DNA from: Microbacterium sp. zg-B96 | Lineage (GTDB): Bacteria; Actinomycetota; Actinomycetes; Actinomycetales; Microbacteriaceae | DNA: 64,000 nucleotides | NCBI RefSeq assembly: GCF_030246865.1 | Contig: NZ_CP126738.1 | Location: forward strand, 2,542,001-2,606,000 | Reading direction: 5' to 3' | Shown here: positions 50,077-58,494 of the stretch, piece after piece | Numbering within the stretch: the stretch's first letter is position 1 | Layout: each line of letters opens with the position of its first letter | Translations under genes and position numbers: made by a program | Notes under the pieces: generated by a model | What the model saw: the letters and a program-made list of their open reading frames with translations, nothing else | What the model was told of the DNA's origin: nothing | Database searches by the model: none

Positions 50077-51758
50077 CGATGCAGCCGACCCGCCGGGCAC
50101 CGTCCACGACCGCCGCGGACGTGCTGCGCGGCGCGATGCCGCCGTGGCGTCGCTTCTGGCGCGCCGCGGCATCCGGCGTCGCCACCGAGGCATCCGCCGT
50201 CGCCCTGCTCGCCGTCAGCGCCTGGCTCATCGTGCGGGCCAGCGAACAGCCCGCGGTGATGTACCTCACCGCCGCGGTCGTCGGGGTGCGCGCGTTCGCG
50301 CTCTCGCGTGCCGCGTTCCGGTATCTGGAGCGCCTCACCGCCCACGATGCGGCGCTGCGCCAGCTCGCCACCACGCGCACCTCGCTCGTGCGCCGACTGA
50401 TTCCGCTGGCCCCCGACGGGCTCACCCGCACGCGGCGCGGCTCGGTGCTCGGCGCCCTCGTGGACGACGTCGACGACCTGCAGAACCTGCCGCTGCGGGT
50501 CGTGGAACCCCTCGTCGGATCGGCGGTGGTCGCGATCGCCGCCGTGGTGTTCATTGCGTTCGTGTCGTGGCCGGCCGCCCTGACGCTGCTGGGCTGCCTG
50601 CTCCTGGCCGCCGTCGTCGCGACGGTGTGGGGCTGGGCCGCCGGCGGACGGGCCGAGCGGGCCATCGCGCCGTTGCGTGCCACGCTCGCCGACGCCGTCA
50701 CCGATCACCTCGGCAGCCTCGACGTGCTGCTGGCCTACGGCGCCGAGTCCGCCAGTCGTGCCCGCATCGCCCAGGCCGACGCCGCCGTGCGCCGAGCTGT
50801 GGTGCGCCGGGCCGGCGCGCAGGCGGCAACCACGGCGATCGTGTCGCTGCTGGCCGGTGCCGCCTCGATCCTCGCGGTCATGGTGACGGCTCCGGATGCC
50901 GCCACGCTCGGCGGTCCCGCCCTCGCGGTGGCCGTGCTGGTACCGATGGCGGTGTTCGAGGTGTTCGGCGCGGTGCCGCTGGCCGCCGCTTCGTGGCGGC
51001 AGGTGCGCGCGTCTGCCGAGCGGATCGCCGACGCGGTGCCCGACGGCATCCCCCCCGGACTCGTCCGCGACGACGTGCCGGCCACCGGCCAGGCGCCTGC
51101 ACTGGGCGATGGCCTGCGACTGCGCGGGGTGTCGGCGAAGTGGCCGGGTGCCGCGGAGCCCTCGCTCAGCGGAGTGGACCTGGACGTGCACGCCGGGGAA
51201 CGGCTGCTCGTGGTGGGTTCCAGCGGCGCGGGCAAGACGACGCTCGCACACGTGCTGGTGCGGTTCCTGGAGTGCACCGGCACGTACGAGATCGGCGGCC
51301 GGTCGGTGCGCGAGCTGTCCCCCGACGACGTGCGGCTGACGGTGGGGCTGTGCGAGCAGCAGCCGATGCTCTTCGACGAGGACATCCGGCAGAACCTGCT
51401 GTTCGCCCGCGACACCGCAACCGACGACGAGCTGGTCGCTGTGCTCGAGCGCGTGGGTCTGGGCCCGTGGCTGGTCGAGCGCGGCGGCCTGGATGCCCGC
51501 GTCGGCGAACGCGGCGCCCTCGTCTCCGGCGGTCAGGCGCAGCGCATCGCGCTGGCCCGGGCGCTGCTGCACGGTTTCCCGGTGCTGGTGCTCGACGAAC
51601 CCACCGCGGGAGTGGACCCCGCGGCATCCGATGCACTGCTGACCGACCTGCTGCAGGCGGTCTCGCCCGAGCAGGCGGTCGTGCTGATCTCACACGTCAC
51701 GGCGCCGGCAGGCCTGGTCGATCGGGTCGTACGGCTCGACAGCGGCCGGCTGCGCTGA
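50073..51758 (+). CDS. cydC: Thiol reductant ABC exporter subunit CydC
   Basis: 561 residues starting in the cydD stop. Transmembrane domain with six helices and ATPase with Walker A SSGAGKTT near residue 384, VSGGQAQR and VLVLDEPTAGVDP. Partner of CydD. The gene is followed by the large repeat array at 51770-52236. Confidence 0.93.
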   Translation: MTMQPTRRAPSTTAADVLRGAMPPWRRFWRAAASGVATEASAVALLAVSAWLIVRASEQPAVMYLTAAVVGVRAFALSRAAFRYLERLTAHDAALRQLATTRTSLVRRLIPLAPDGLTRTRRGSVLGALVDDVDDLQNLPLRVVEPLVGSAVVAIAAVVFIAFVSWPAALTLLGCLLLAAVVATVWGWAAGGRAERAIAPLRATLADAVTDHLGSLDVLLAYGAESASRARIAQADAAVRRAVVRRAGAQAATTAIVSLLAGAASILAVMVTAPDAATLGGPALAVAVLVPMAVFEVFGAVPLAAASWRQVRASAERIADAVPDGIPPGLVRDDVPATGQAPALGDGLRLRGVSAKWPGAAEPSLSGVDLDVHAGERLLVVGSSGAGKTTLAHVLVRFLECTGTYEIGGRSVRELSPDDVRLTVGLCEQQPMLFDEDIRQNLLFARDTATDDELVAVLERVGLGPWLVERGGLDARVGERGALVSGGQAQRIALARALLHGFPVLVLDEPTAGVDPAASDALLTDLLQAVSPEQAVVLISHVTAPAGLVDRVVRLDSGRLR

Positions 51759-51769
51759 CGCTCGCGTTC

Positions 51770-52236
51770 GATCGTCGCGCACGCCCCCTCGTTGGGGCCA
51801 GGGTGGGCCGTGTGCGCCGACCGAATCGGCCGCAGGATGCCTCGGTCGTCACGAACGTCCCCGAGTCGGCCGCGGGAGGGCCGTTTGCGACGACCGGACA
51901 GGACGGGGCCTCGGTCGTCACGTATGCCCCGGAGTGGGCCGCGACACGGCCGTGTGCGCCGACCGAATCGGGCGCAGGATGCCTCGGTCGTCACGAACGC
52001 CCCCGGCGTCGGCCGCGGGAGGGGCATTTGCGACGACCGGACAGGACGGGGCCTCGGTGGCCACGTATGCCCCGGAGTGGGCCGCGACACGGCCGTGTGC
52101 GCCGACCGAATCGGGCGCTGGATGCCTCGGTCGTCACGAACGCCCCCGGCGTCGGCCGCGGCGGGGCCGTTTGCGACGACCGAGCGCGTGCGCAGGAGGC
52201 CTTGGTCGTCACGAACGTCTCCGGCGTGGTGGCCGG
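51770..52236. repeat. Tandem array of 56-bp inverted-repeat elements, ~142-bp dimer period
   Basis: This 480-bp gap between convergent cydC and the LRV-protein gene holds no gene. GTGTGCGCCGACCGAATCGG recurs at 51810, 51952 and 52095 (period 142-143 bp). Each dimer has two ~71-bp half-units, each built around TCGGTCGTCACGAACG, a 24-bp spacer and CGTTTGCGACGACCG. The same element occurs alone at 37211-37266. Confidence 0.85.
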
Positions 52237-52238
52237 GG

Positions 52239-53321
52239 TCAGCCGAGCAGCAGCACGAGCGCCGTCATGGTCGCCGCGGCCACCGTGAGCGCGGCGAGGG
52301 CGTACCCGACGACGAGGCCGGCGCGGGCGTAGCCGCGGCCGGGTTCGCCGGTGGCGGCCACTTCGCGCAGCGCGAGGTGGCCGAAGACGATCCCGAGCGG
52401 CGCCAGCACGAACGCGAAGACCAGCGCGAGGAGGGCCTTGGCGTTGACCGCGGCCGCGACCGCCGATGCGGGGGCGGATGCCACGGGGTAGGAGCCCGCG
52501 GCATCGGCGGCACTGCGGTTCGGCAGTGCCGGGCGCTCCGGTACGGCCGACTGGGCCTTCGCCGCGGCCTCGCCTGCTGCGGATCCGACGGCGATCGCCT
52601 CCGCCCGCTGCGGGCCGACCGGGGCGAAATCAGCGCGATGCATCGTGTGGGCGGCGGCGGCGTCCAATGCGTCACCGGGCGCGGAGGCGTCGGTGACCCA
52701 CCAGGGCTGCGGTTCGGCAGCAGTGACGCTCAGCGCAGCCGCGGCGGCGCGGGCGGCCGCCAGTTCGGCGGTCGACACGGTGGCGTCGGCCGCGGCGTCT
52801 TCCACTCCGGCCGGGGTCCACGGGACGCGATCGGCTGCGGCATCCGTCACCAGGCGGACGGCCTCCGTCATGGGACGGCCCGCCTCCGTCAACGGACGGC
52901 CCGCATCCGTCACCAGGCGGCCGATGGCTGTCACGGGACGGACGGCGCCCGGCGCCGCATCGGCGCTCTGGCCCCGCGCGGACCCAGCGGCGACCGCCGC
53001 GCGCCAGGCGGCGGCATCGGCGGAGTACGCCAGCGGATGCGCCCCGGAATCGCGGCGCCTGCCAGCGATCAGGTCGGTGAGCCCGGCCACCTGCGGTGGC
53101 GATCCGGGGGTGCGCGGGGGTCGGCGGGTGGCTGCGACGATGCCGGCCCACTCGATGAGAGCCGGATACGCCTGCGGATGCTCGGCGATCTGCTCGGCGT
53201 AGTCCGGGTACGCCGCCGCGATCGCGGCGAGATCGTGCGCAGTCGTCTCCGCCCGATGCAACGCCGTCCAGGCGTCGGCTGAGTCCCACCCGGCGGCGGG
53301 CGGCACGGTGACGGCGGTCAT
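52239..53321 (-). CDS. LRV-repeat/DUF4190-like membrane protein with heptad repeats
   Basis: 360 residues; ATG 53321 with AGGAGGT upstream. N-terminal helices (ADAWTALHRAETTAHDLAAIAAAYPDYAEQIAEHPQAYPALIEWA) look like the variant leucine-rich module. Residues near 135-160 contain four tandem heptads of the form G-R-P-x-T-E-A. Two C-terminal helices (ALLALVFAFVLAPLGIVFGHLALREV and AGLVVGYALAALTVAA) form a DUF4190 unit. The middle is Ala-rich. Function unknown. Confidence 0.72.
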   Translation of the reverse strand: MTAVTVPPAAGWDSADAWTALHRAETTAHDLAAIAAAYPDYAEQIAEHPQAYPALIEWAGIVAATRRPPRTPGSPPQVAGLTDLIAGRRRDSGAHPLAYSADAAAWRAAVAAGSARGQSADAAPGAVRPVTAIGRLVTDAGRPLTEAGRPMTEAVRLVTDAAADRVPWTPAGVEDAAADATVSTAELAAARAAAAALSVTAAEPQPWWVTDASAPGDALDAAAAHTMHRADFAPVGPQRAEAIAVGSAAGEAAAKAQSAVPERPALPNRSAADAAGSYPVASAPASAVAAAVNAKALLALVFAFVLAPLGIVFGHLALREVAATGEPGRGYARAGLVVGYALAALTVAAATMTALVLLLG

Positions 53322-53365
53322 CGGGTACCTCCTGGCATCTAGTGCACCATTGCACGCGCAGCCAG

Positions 53366-53389
53366 GCGATGGGGAGATCTCCCCATCGC
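53366..53389. terminator. 24-bp perfect palindrome after the mod-GNAT operon
   Basis: A loopless perfect palindrome centred on AGATCT, 17 bp past the acetyltransferase stop at 53407. It could end the modABC-acetyltransferase transcript or be an operator for the LRV-protein gene downstream. Confidence 0.5.
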
Positions 53390-53406
53390 GGCAGCGACGT
53401 CAAGCG

Positions 53407-54003
53407 TCAGAGGTCGCGGGCGAAGGCCTGCACACCGTCGTGCGAGGGCACCCGCTCGAACCCGAGACGGTCGTAGAACGCCAGCGCGCCGGCATTGTCC
53501 TCCGATGCGACCAGGTGCAACCCGGTGACGCCCCGCGCACGCAGCGCCTCGACGAGCGTGTCGATGAGCCGGCGCCCCCAGCCCTGCCCCTGCAGTTCGG
53601 GCAGCAGGTCGATGTGCAGGTGCGCCGGATGCGTGTCGCCGTAGGGCTCCGCGCCGGGGCCGCGACCGTACGCGTAGATCAGCGTGCCGTCCTGCCTGCT
53701 GCGCTCGATGTCGGGCTTCGGCCAGCGCTGCGCGAAGCGCGGCCACCACTCGGTCGCGAACCACTCCTCGAAAGCCCGGGTATCGGGCACTCCCACGACA
53801 TAGCCGGCCACGCGGCCGTCGTCGGTCTCCACGACGAACGCGAGGTCCGGATGCCGGGCCACATACGGCAGCACGAACACCTCGGCCCAGAGGTCGTCGT
53901 CGGCGAAGACGCCGGTGGCATCCGTGCCCGCATCCGCCGTCAGCAGGCACACGCGGGCGACGTCGGTTTCGTCGCCGGGGCGGTAGGGACGGATGTGAGT
54001 CAT
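53407..54003 (-). CDS. GNAT-family acetyltransferase coupled to modC
   Basis: 198 residues; ATG 54003 overlaps the modC stop (ATGA). IRPYRPGDETDVARVCLLTADAGTD, the acetyl-CoA loop LQGQGWGRRLIDTLVEALRARG and NAGALAFYDRLGFERV are typical of eukaryote-like O-GlcNAcase-associated or NatC-like GNATs. The coupling to a molybdate ATPase gene is unusual. No link to molybdenum is known. Confidence 0.88.
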   Translation of the reverse strand: MTHIRPYRPGDETDVARVCLLTADAGTDATGVFADDDLWAEVFVLPYVARHPDLAFVVETDDGRVAGYVVGVPDTRAFEEWFATEWWPRFAQRWPKPDIERSRQDGTLIYAYGRGPGAEPYGDTHPAHLHIDLLPELQGQGWGRRLIDTLVEALRARGVTGLHLVASEDNAGALAFYDRLGFERVPSHDGVQAFARDL

Positions 54004-55139
54004 CCCGCCATCCTGGCAGCATCGGCGTCGACACCGACGATGCGGACGTCGGATGCCGCGACGCGCAGCCGCACCGGTCGCCCGGGAGCCAGCCCCAAGG
54101 CGGCGACGTCGTCCACCGAGACGTCGGCGGCCACCGCAGGCTCGGCGGTGTGCACGCGCACGCCGGCTGGTGTCTGCTCCAGGCGGACGACCCGTGCGAG
54201 CCACTGTCCGTCGACCGGCCTCGTTGTCTCCGCAGCGCGGAGGGCGCCGGTCCAGGTCGGATCGGCGACGGCGTCGACGGCTACCGCACCGGGGCGGAAC
54301 AGAGCGGCCGCGGGGCCGTCGGTTGGCGCGCGGCCGATGGGTGTTCTCGCGCCGACGACGCCGGCCGGCAGTCGCAACCCGCCCGCCGACCAGGCGCCAT
54401 CACGGGTCTCCCCGAGCACCCGGTTGAGGCCCGCGATCGCCGCACCGAACCCGGTGGTCGGCGCATGCAGCACCTCGCGCACCGGCCCCTGCTGAGTCAC
54501 CCGCCCGTCCTCGAGCAGCACCAGCTGCTGGGCGGCGGCCGCGGCATCCACCGCGTCATGCGTCACGAGCACCGTGGTGGTGTGCACCGCGGCGAGCTGC
54601 TCGGCGAGCATGGTGCGGATGCCGGCGGCGGTCTCGGGGTCCAGCGCCGTCAGGGGCTCGTCCAGCAGCAGCACGTCGGGGGCCGCCGCGAGCGCGCGCG
54701 CCAGGGCGACCCGCTGCTGCTGGCCGCCGGACAGTTCCCGCGGCGCGTGGTCGCCTGCACCGGGCAGGCCCACCCGCCACAGCCACTCGTCCGCCTCCGC
54801 TGCGGCCTGCCCGCGCGGAACACCCCGGGCACGCAACCCGAAGGCGACGTTGTCGCGGGCGCTCAGGTGCGGGAACAGCCGTGGGTCTTGCCCGAGCAGC
54901 ACGATGCCGCGCCGGTGCGGGGCCACGTGCACGCCGTGGCCGGACACCTCGCGGTCGCCGACCCGGATCGTGCCCGCCGAGGGCCGCACGAAACCGGCGA
55001 GCGCATCCAGCAGCGTGGATTTGCCGGCGCCGCTGGGCCCCATCACGGCGACCGTCTGCCCCGGCGCCGCCTCGATCGCCGCCTGCAGCCGGAAACCACG
55101 GCGGACCACGTCGATGTCGATGTGCAGGGCCGTGCTCAC
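54000..55139 (-). CDS. modC: Molybdate ABC transporter ATPase
   Basis: 379 residues from GTG 55139 in the modB stop. Walker A GPSGAGKST, LSGGQQQR, LLLDEPLTALDPE, switch His in VTHD. The C-terminal 120 residues include a MOP-like domain (DVSVDDVAALGLAPGRPVRLRVAASDVRIVG). Energises molybdate import. Confidence 0.92.
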   Translation of the reverse strand: MSTALHIDIDVVRRGFRLQAAIEAAPGQTVAVMGPSGAGKSTLLDALAGFVRPSAGTIRVGDREVSGHGVHVAPHRRGIVLLGQDPRLFPHLSARDNVAFGLRARGVPRGQAAAEADEWLWRVGLPGAGDHAPRELSGGQQQRVALARALAAAPDVLLLDEPLTALDPETAAGIRTMLAEQLAAVHTTTVLVTHDAVDAAAAAQQLVLLEDGRVTQQGPVREVLHAPTTGFGAAIAGLNRVLGETRDGAWSAGGLRLPAGVVGARTPIGRAPTDGPAAALFRPGAVAVDAVADPTWTGALRAAETTRPVDGQWLARVVRLEQTPAGVRVHTAEPAVAADVSVDDVAALGLAPGRPVRLRVAASDVRIVGVDADAARMAG

Positions 55140-55996
55140 CGCAGAGCTCCCGGTCGCCAGGCGCGCACCAGCAGCAGCACCGTGACGGCGGTCACCAGCA
55201 GCAGCAGTGACAGCGCCACCGCCGTGCCCTGCGAGACTCCGGCACCGTTGAACGCGGTGTAGATGGCCAGCGGCATCGTCTGGGTGACGCCCGGAGCGTT
55301 GCCGGCGAACAGCGCGGTCGCCCCGAACTCCCCCACGGCGCGCGCGAAGCACAGGATGGTCCCGGCGACCAGGCCCGGCGCGGCCAGCGGCAGCGTCACC
55401 CGCCACAGCGTCGTCCAGTGTCCGGCACCGAGCCCGGCGGCGGTCTGTTCGTAGCCCACGCCGGTGGAGCGGAGCGTCCCCTCCAGCGCCAGCACCAGGA
55501 ACGGCAGCGCGACGAAGGTCTGCGCCAGCACGACCGCGGTCGTGGTGAACGGAATCTGCACGCCCCACTGTGCTAGCGCCTGCCCCAGCCAGCCGTTGCG
55601 CCCGAACAGGAACAGCAGCGCGACACCGCCGACCATCGGCGGCAGCACGAGGGGCACCGTCACCAGCGCCCGCAGCACCGCGGCGGTGCGTGCGCCGGCG
55701 CGGGCGATCACGAGAGCCAGCGGCACGCCCAGCACGAGGCACACCGCGGTGGCCGCGAGCCCCGTCCGCAGCGACAGTCCCAGTGCCGCGAGTGCCGCCG
55801 GCGCGGTGACATCCGCCCACAGCGTCGACCATTCCACCCGCCCGATGAGCGCCGCCAGCGGCACCACCAGCAGCGCGAGGCCGACGACCGCGGGGATCGC
55901 GAGCACCGGCGGCATGAACCCACGCATGGCGCGGGCGGGCCGGACCCGGCGGGTGGTGCCTGCCGGCCGGGTGCTGCGGGCAGTCGGCCCGCTCAC
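55136..55996 (-). CDS. modB: Molybdate ABC transporter permease
   Basis: 286 residues from GTG 55996 in the modA stop (GTGA). Basic N-terminus, five to six helices, and the EAA-type loop TAAGLGAGHWTTLWRVTLPLAAPGLVAG. Forms the channel with ModC. The next gene modC starts in its stop codon. Confidence 0.92.
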   Translation of the reverse strand: MSGPTARSTRPAGTTRRVRPARAMRGFMPPVLAIPAVVGLALLVVPLAALIGRVEWSTLWADVTAPAALAALGLSLRTGLAATAVCLVLGVPLALVIARAGARTAAVLRALVTVPLVLPPMVGGVALLFLFGRNGWLGQALAQWGVQIPFTTTAVVLAQTFVALPFLVLALEGTLRSTGVGYEQTAAGLGAGHWTTLWRVTLPLAAPGLVAGTILCFARAVGEFGATALFAGNAPGVTQTMPLAIYTAFNGAGVSQGTAVALSLLLLVTAVTVLLLVRAWRPGALR

Positions 55997-56817
55997 GGCG
56001 CCCCGAACCCGAGGCCGGCGAGCACGCCCTGCCCGTCGGGGCTGCGGACGAACGCGACGAACGCCGCGGCCGCGCGGGGGTTGGCGGATTCGGCGAGCGC
56101 GACGATCGGGTAGCGGTTCACGATGTCGGCGGCACCGGCGACGGGGATCGTGTCGACCGCGGCGCGCGCGGCATCCGTCACATACACCAGCCCCGCGTCG
56201 GCCTCGCCGGTCGCGACCTTCGTCAGCACGGCGGTGACGTTCTGCTCGTGGCTGTCGATGCTCGCCGTCACGCCCGCCGCGTCGAGCAGGGCTCCGGATG
56301 CCGCACCGCACGGCACCGCGGCGGCGCAGGCGACGACGATGAGGTCGGGGTCGGCGAGGTCGGCGAGGTCCTGCACGCCGCCGGGGTTGCCGGGCGGGAC
56401 AACCAGGGCGAGGGTGTTGGTGGCGAACGCGGCGGGGTCGGTGGCCAGACCGGCATCCACCACCGTCTGCATCGTGGCCTGATCGGCGGCGGCGAACACG
56501 TCGACGGCGGCACCCTCGACGATCTGCGTCGCGAGGGTGGGAGAGCCGTCATAGGCGATGGGGAGCACCTCCAGTGACGGATGCCGCGCCTCGAACGCCG
56601 TCGCGAGGTCGTCGAACGCGGCCTGCAGCGACGCCGCGGCGGCGATGGACAGTTCGCCGGTCAGTTCCGGGCCGGGGTCGGCCGCGGGCGCGGCGGGAGC
56701 GTTCGGGTCTTCGTCGGGGCCGGCGGCGGTGCCGGGGGCGGTCGCGCTGGCGGCGCAGCCGGCCCCCGTCAGCGCGATGGCCGCGAGCGCGGCGGCGACG
56801 GCGTGACGCGCGCGCAC
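55993..56817 (-). CDS. modA: Molybdate-binding lipoprotein
   Basis: 274 residues, GTG start. Signal peptide ending in L-T-G-A-G-C (lipidation at C21). An Asp/Pro/Ala-rich linker precedes ELSIAAAASLQAAFDDLATAFE, the ModA anion-site start, and GEADAGLVYVTDA comes later. Binds molybdate or tungstate outside the membrane. Follows the ModE-like gene by 1 bp. Confidence 0.93.
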   Translation of the reverse strand: MRARHAVAAALAAIALTGAGCAASATAPGTAAGPDEDPNAPAAPAADPGPELTGELSIAAAASLQAAFDDLATAFEARHPSLEVLPIAYDGSPTLATQIVEGAAVDVFAAADQATMQTVVDAGLATDPAAFATNTLALVVPPGNPGGVQDLADLADPDLIVVACAAAVPCGAASGALLDAAGVTASIDSHEQNVTAVLTKVATGEADAGLVYVTDAARAAVDTIPVAGAADIVNRYPIVALAESANPRAAAAFVAFVRSPDGQGVLAGLGFGAP

Positions 56818-56818
56818 G

Positions 56819-57211
56819 TCAGGCCTTCGGGGTTTCGACGATGACGTTGGTGGCCTTCACGACCGCGACGGCGAGGGAGCCGGGTTCCAACGCCAGTTCG
56901 CGCACGGCCTCGGCCGACAGCAGCGACACGACGCGGTGGGGCCCGGCCTGGATGTCGACCTGCGCCATGACGCCGTCGATCTGCACGCGCGTGACGAGTC
57001 CGACGAACCGGTTGCGGGCACTGGAGAGCACGTCGGTGGGGTCGGCCGTGCTGCGCGCGAGTTCGGTCGCGTGCGCGGCGAGCGCATCGCCGGGGATGCG
57101 CGCCGGGCTCTCCCCGGTCGTCGGCAAGGTGCCCTGGTCGACGAGGCGGCGCACGGTGTCGTCGCTGACGCCGAGCAGGCGCGCGGCCTCGGAAATGCGG
57201 AAGCTGTCCAC
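56819..57211 (-). CDS. ModE-like HTH-TOBE molybdopterin-binding regulator
   Basis: 130 residues. MerR/excisionase-type HTH (FRISEAARLLGVSDDTVRRLVDQGTLP) fused to a single MOP/TOBE domain (RNRFVGLVTRVQIDGVMAQVDIQAGPHRVVSLLSAEAVREL) that binds molybdate. Likely represses or activates the mod operon according to intracellular molybdate. TAGCGT ends 6 nt before the GTG. Confidence 0.9.
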   Translation of the reverse strand: MDSFRISEAARLLGVSDDTVRRLVDQGTLPTTGESPARIPGDALAAHATELARSTADPTDVLSSARNRFVGLVTRVQIDGVMAQVDIQAGPHRVVSLLSAEAVRELALEPGSLAVAVVKATNVIVETPKA

Positions 57212-57217
57212 GCCCCG

Positions 57218-57223
57218 ACGCTA
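57218..57223 (-). promoter_or_regulatory. Leaderless -10 TAGCGT of the mod operon
   Basis: Minus-strand TAGCGT, 6 nt, GTG 57211. Confidence 0.55.
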
Positions 57224-57300
57224 GCACCGCAGCCGCGGAGGTTCGAGCCCGATTTTCCCGCACCCGCGGCACCCGTCGTCCCCTCCCCGGCGCCCCTGCT

Positions 57301-57345
57301 CCCCTGTCACAAACGGGCGCTCCCGGCGACCATTCGTGACAGGGG
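57301..57345. repeat. 45-bp palindrome CCCCTGTCAC...GTGACAGGGG
   Basis: Ten-bp perfect outer arms with partly paired interior, between the divergent mod and moe operons. Its right half GCGACCATTCGTGACAG is the complement of the 34743 palindrome's left half. Confidence 0.8.
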
Positions 57346-57375
57346 CGCGCCACGCGGGCGCGGATGCCGCGGGCG

Positions 57376-57381
57376 TACGCT
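57376..57381 (+). promoter_or_regulatory. Leaderless -10 TACGCT of the moeZ operon
   Basis: TACGCT, 6 nt, ATG 57388. Confidence 0.55.
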
Positions 57382-57387
57382 GGCTGC

Positions 57388-58494
57388 ATGCCGCTGCCGC
57401 CATTGGTCGAGCCCGTCGCCGCGCTCTCGGACGCCGAGACCGCGCGCACGGCACGGCACCGCACGCTCGCCGGGCTCGGGGACATCGGCCAGCGTCGCCT
57501 CGCCGCCGCGCACGTCGCCGTCGTCGGTGCGGGAGGGCTCGGTTCCCCCGTCGTCCTCGCGCTCGCCGGTGCCGGCATCGGCTCGATCACGGTCATCGAC
57601 GACGACGAGGTCGAGCACTCCAACCTGCACCGGCAGGTCATGCACCGCCACGCCGACGTCGGCTCCCCGAAGGTCGACTCGGCCACCCGCGTCACCGCCG
57701 ACCTCTCCCCCGAGACGGTCGTGCACGCGGTGCGCGAGCGCCTCACCCCCGACAACGCCGACCGGCTGCTGGCCGGCGCCCACGTCGTGATCGACGGCAC
57801 CGACACGTTCGAGACCCGTTCCGCCGTCGCCGACGCCTGCGAACGGCTCGGGACGCCGCTGGTGTGGGGCGTGCTGCAGGAGTTCCACGCGCAGGTCACG
57901 GTCTTCTGGTCCACCCCGCCCGCGGGCCACCCGGCGGTGCGGCTGGCTGACCTGTACCCGCCCGACAGCGTCGGCGAGGTCCCCACCTGCGCACAGGTCG
58001 GCGTGCTCGGGGCGCTGTGCCTCCAGGTGGGCGGCATCATGGCGATCGAAGCACTCAAGCTCCTCGCCGGCATCGGCGAGCCGCTGCTGGGCCGCGTCCT
58101 CGTGATCGACGCCCTCCGCTCCCGCCAGCTCGAGGTGCCGCTGCGGCCCACGACCGCCACCGAAACCCCCACGACCAAGACCCCCAGCGCCGTCCCCATG
58201 CTCACGGCCGAGCAGACCCGTGCGGCGCAGGATGCCGGGGCGACGCTGCTCGACGTGCGCGAACCGTTCGAGACGGCCACCGGCGTGATCCCCGGCTCCC
58301 TCCTCATCCCGCTGGACGCCCTCCTCGCCAACCCCGCGCACGCGCTCCCCGACCCCACGGCGCGCGTCATCGTCGTGTGCGCCGTCGGCTTCCGCGCACA
58401 GCGCGCGGCCGCCGCCCTGCGCCTGGCCGGGATCGACGCGTCGGTACTCGCGGGCGGCCTGGCCGAGTGGCGCTTCGAGACGGTCCCCGCGTGA
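57388..58494 (+). CDS. moeZ: MoeB/MoeZ adenylyltransferase with rhodanese domain
   Basis: 368 residues. ThiF-type domain: VVGAGGLGSPV (nucleotide loop), DDDEVEHSNLHRQ, and a single Cys in VPTCAQVGV. The rhodanese domain (about 270-368) has active-site C331 in VVCAVGFRAQ. It activates MoaD by adenylation and transfers sulfur to its C-terminal glycine. The C-x-x-C zinc pairs of E. coli MoeB are missing, as is normal for actinobacterial MoeZ. Confidence 0.93.
   Translation: MPLPPLVEPVAALSDAETARTARHRTLAGLGDIGQRRLAAAHVAVVGAGGLGSPVVLALAGAGIGSITVIDDDEVEHSNLHRQVMHRHADVGSPKVDSATRVTADLSPETVVHAVRERLTPDNADRLLAGAHVVIDGTDTFETRSAVADACERLGTPLVWGVLQEFHAQVTVFWSTPPAGHPAVRLADLYPPDSVGEVPTCAQVGVLGALCLQVGGIMAIEALKLLAGIGEPLLGRVLVIDALRSRQLEVPLRPTTATETPTTKTPSAVPMLTAEQTRAAQDAGATLLDVREPFETATGVIPGSLLIPLDALLANPAHALPDPTARVIVVCAVGFRAQRAAAALRLAGIDASVLAGGLAEWRFETVPA

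Noticed and set aside
51792..53282. 496-codon plus-strand frame through the repeat array and LRV gene
   Set aside because: Arises from the tandem repeat and the antisense of the LRV gene; no family features.
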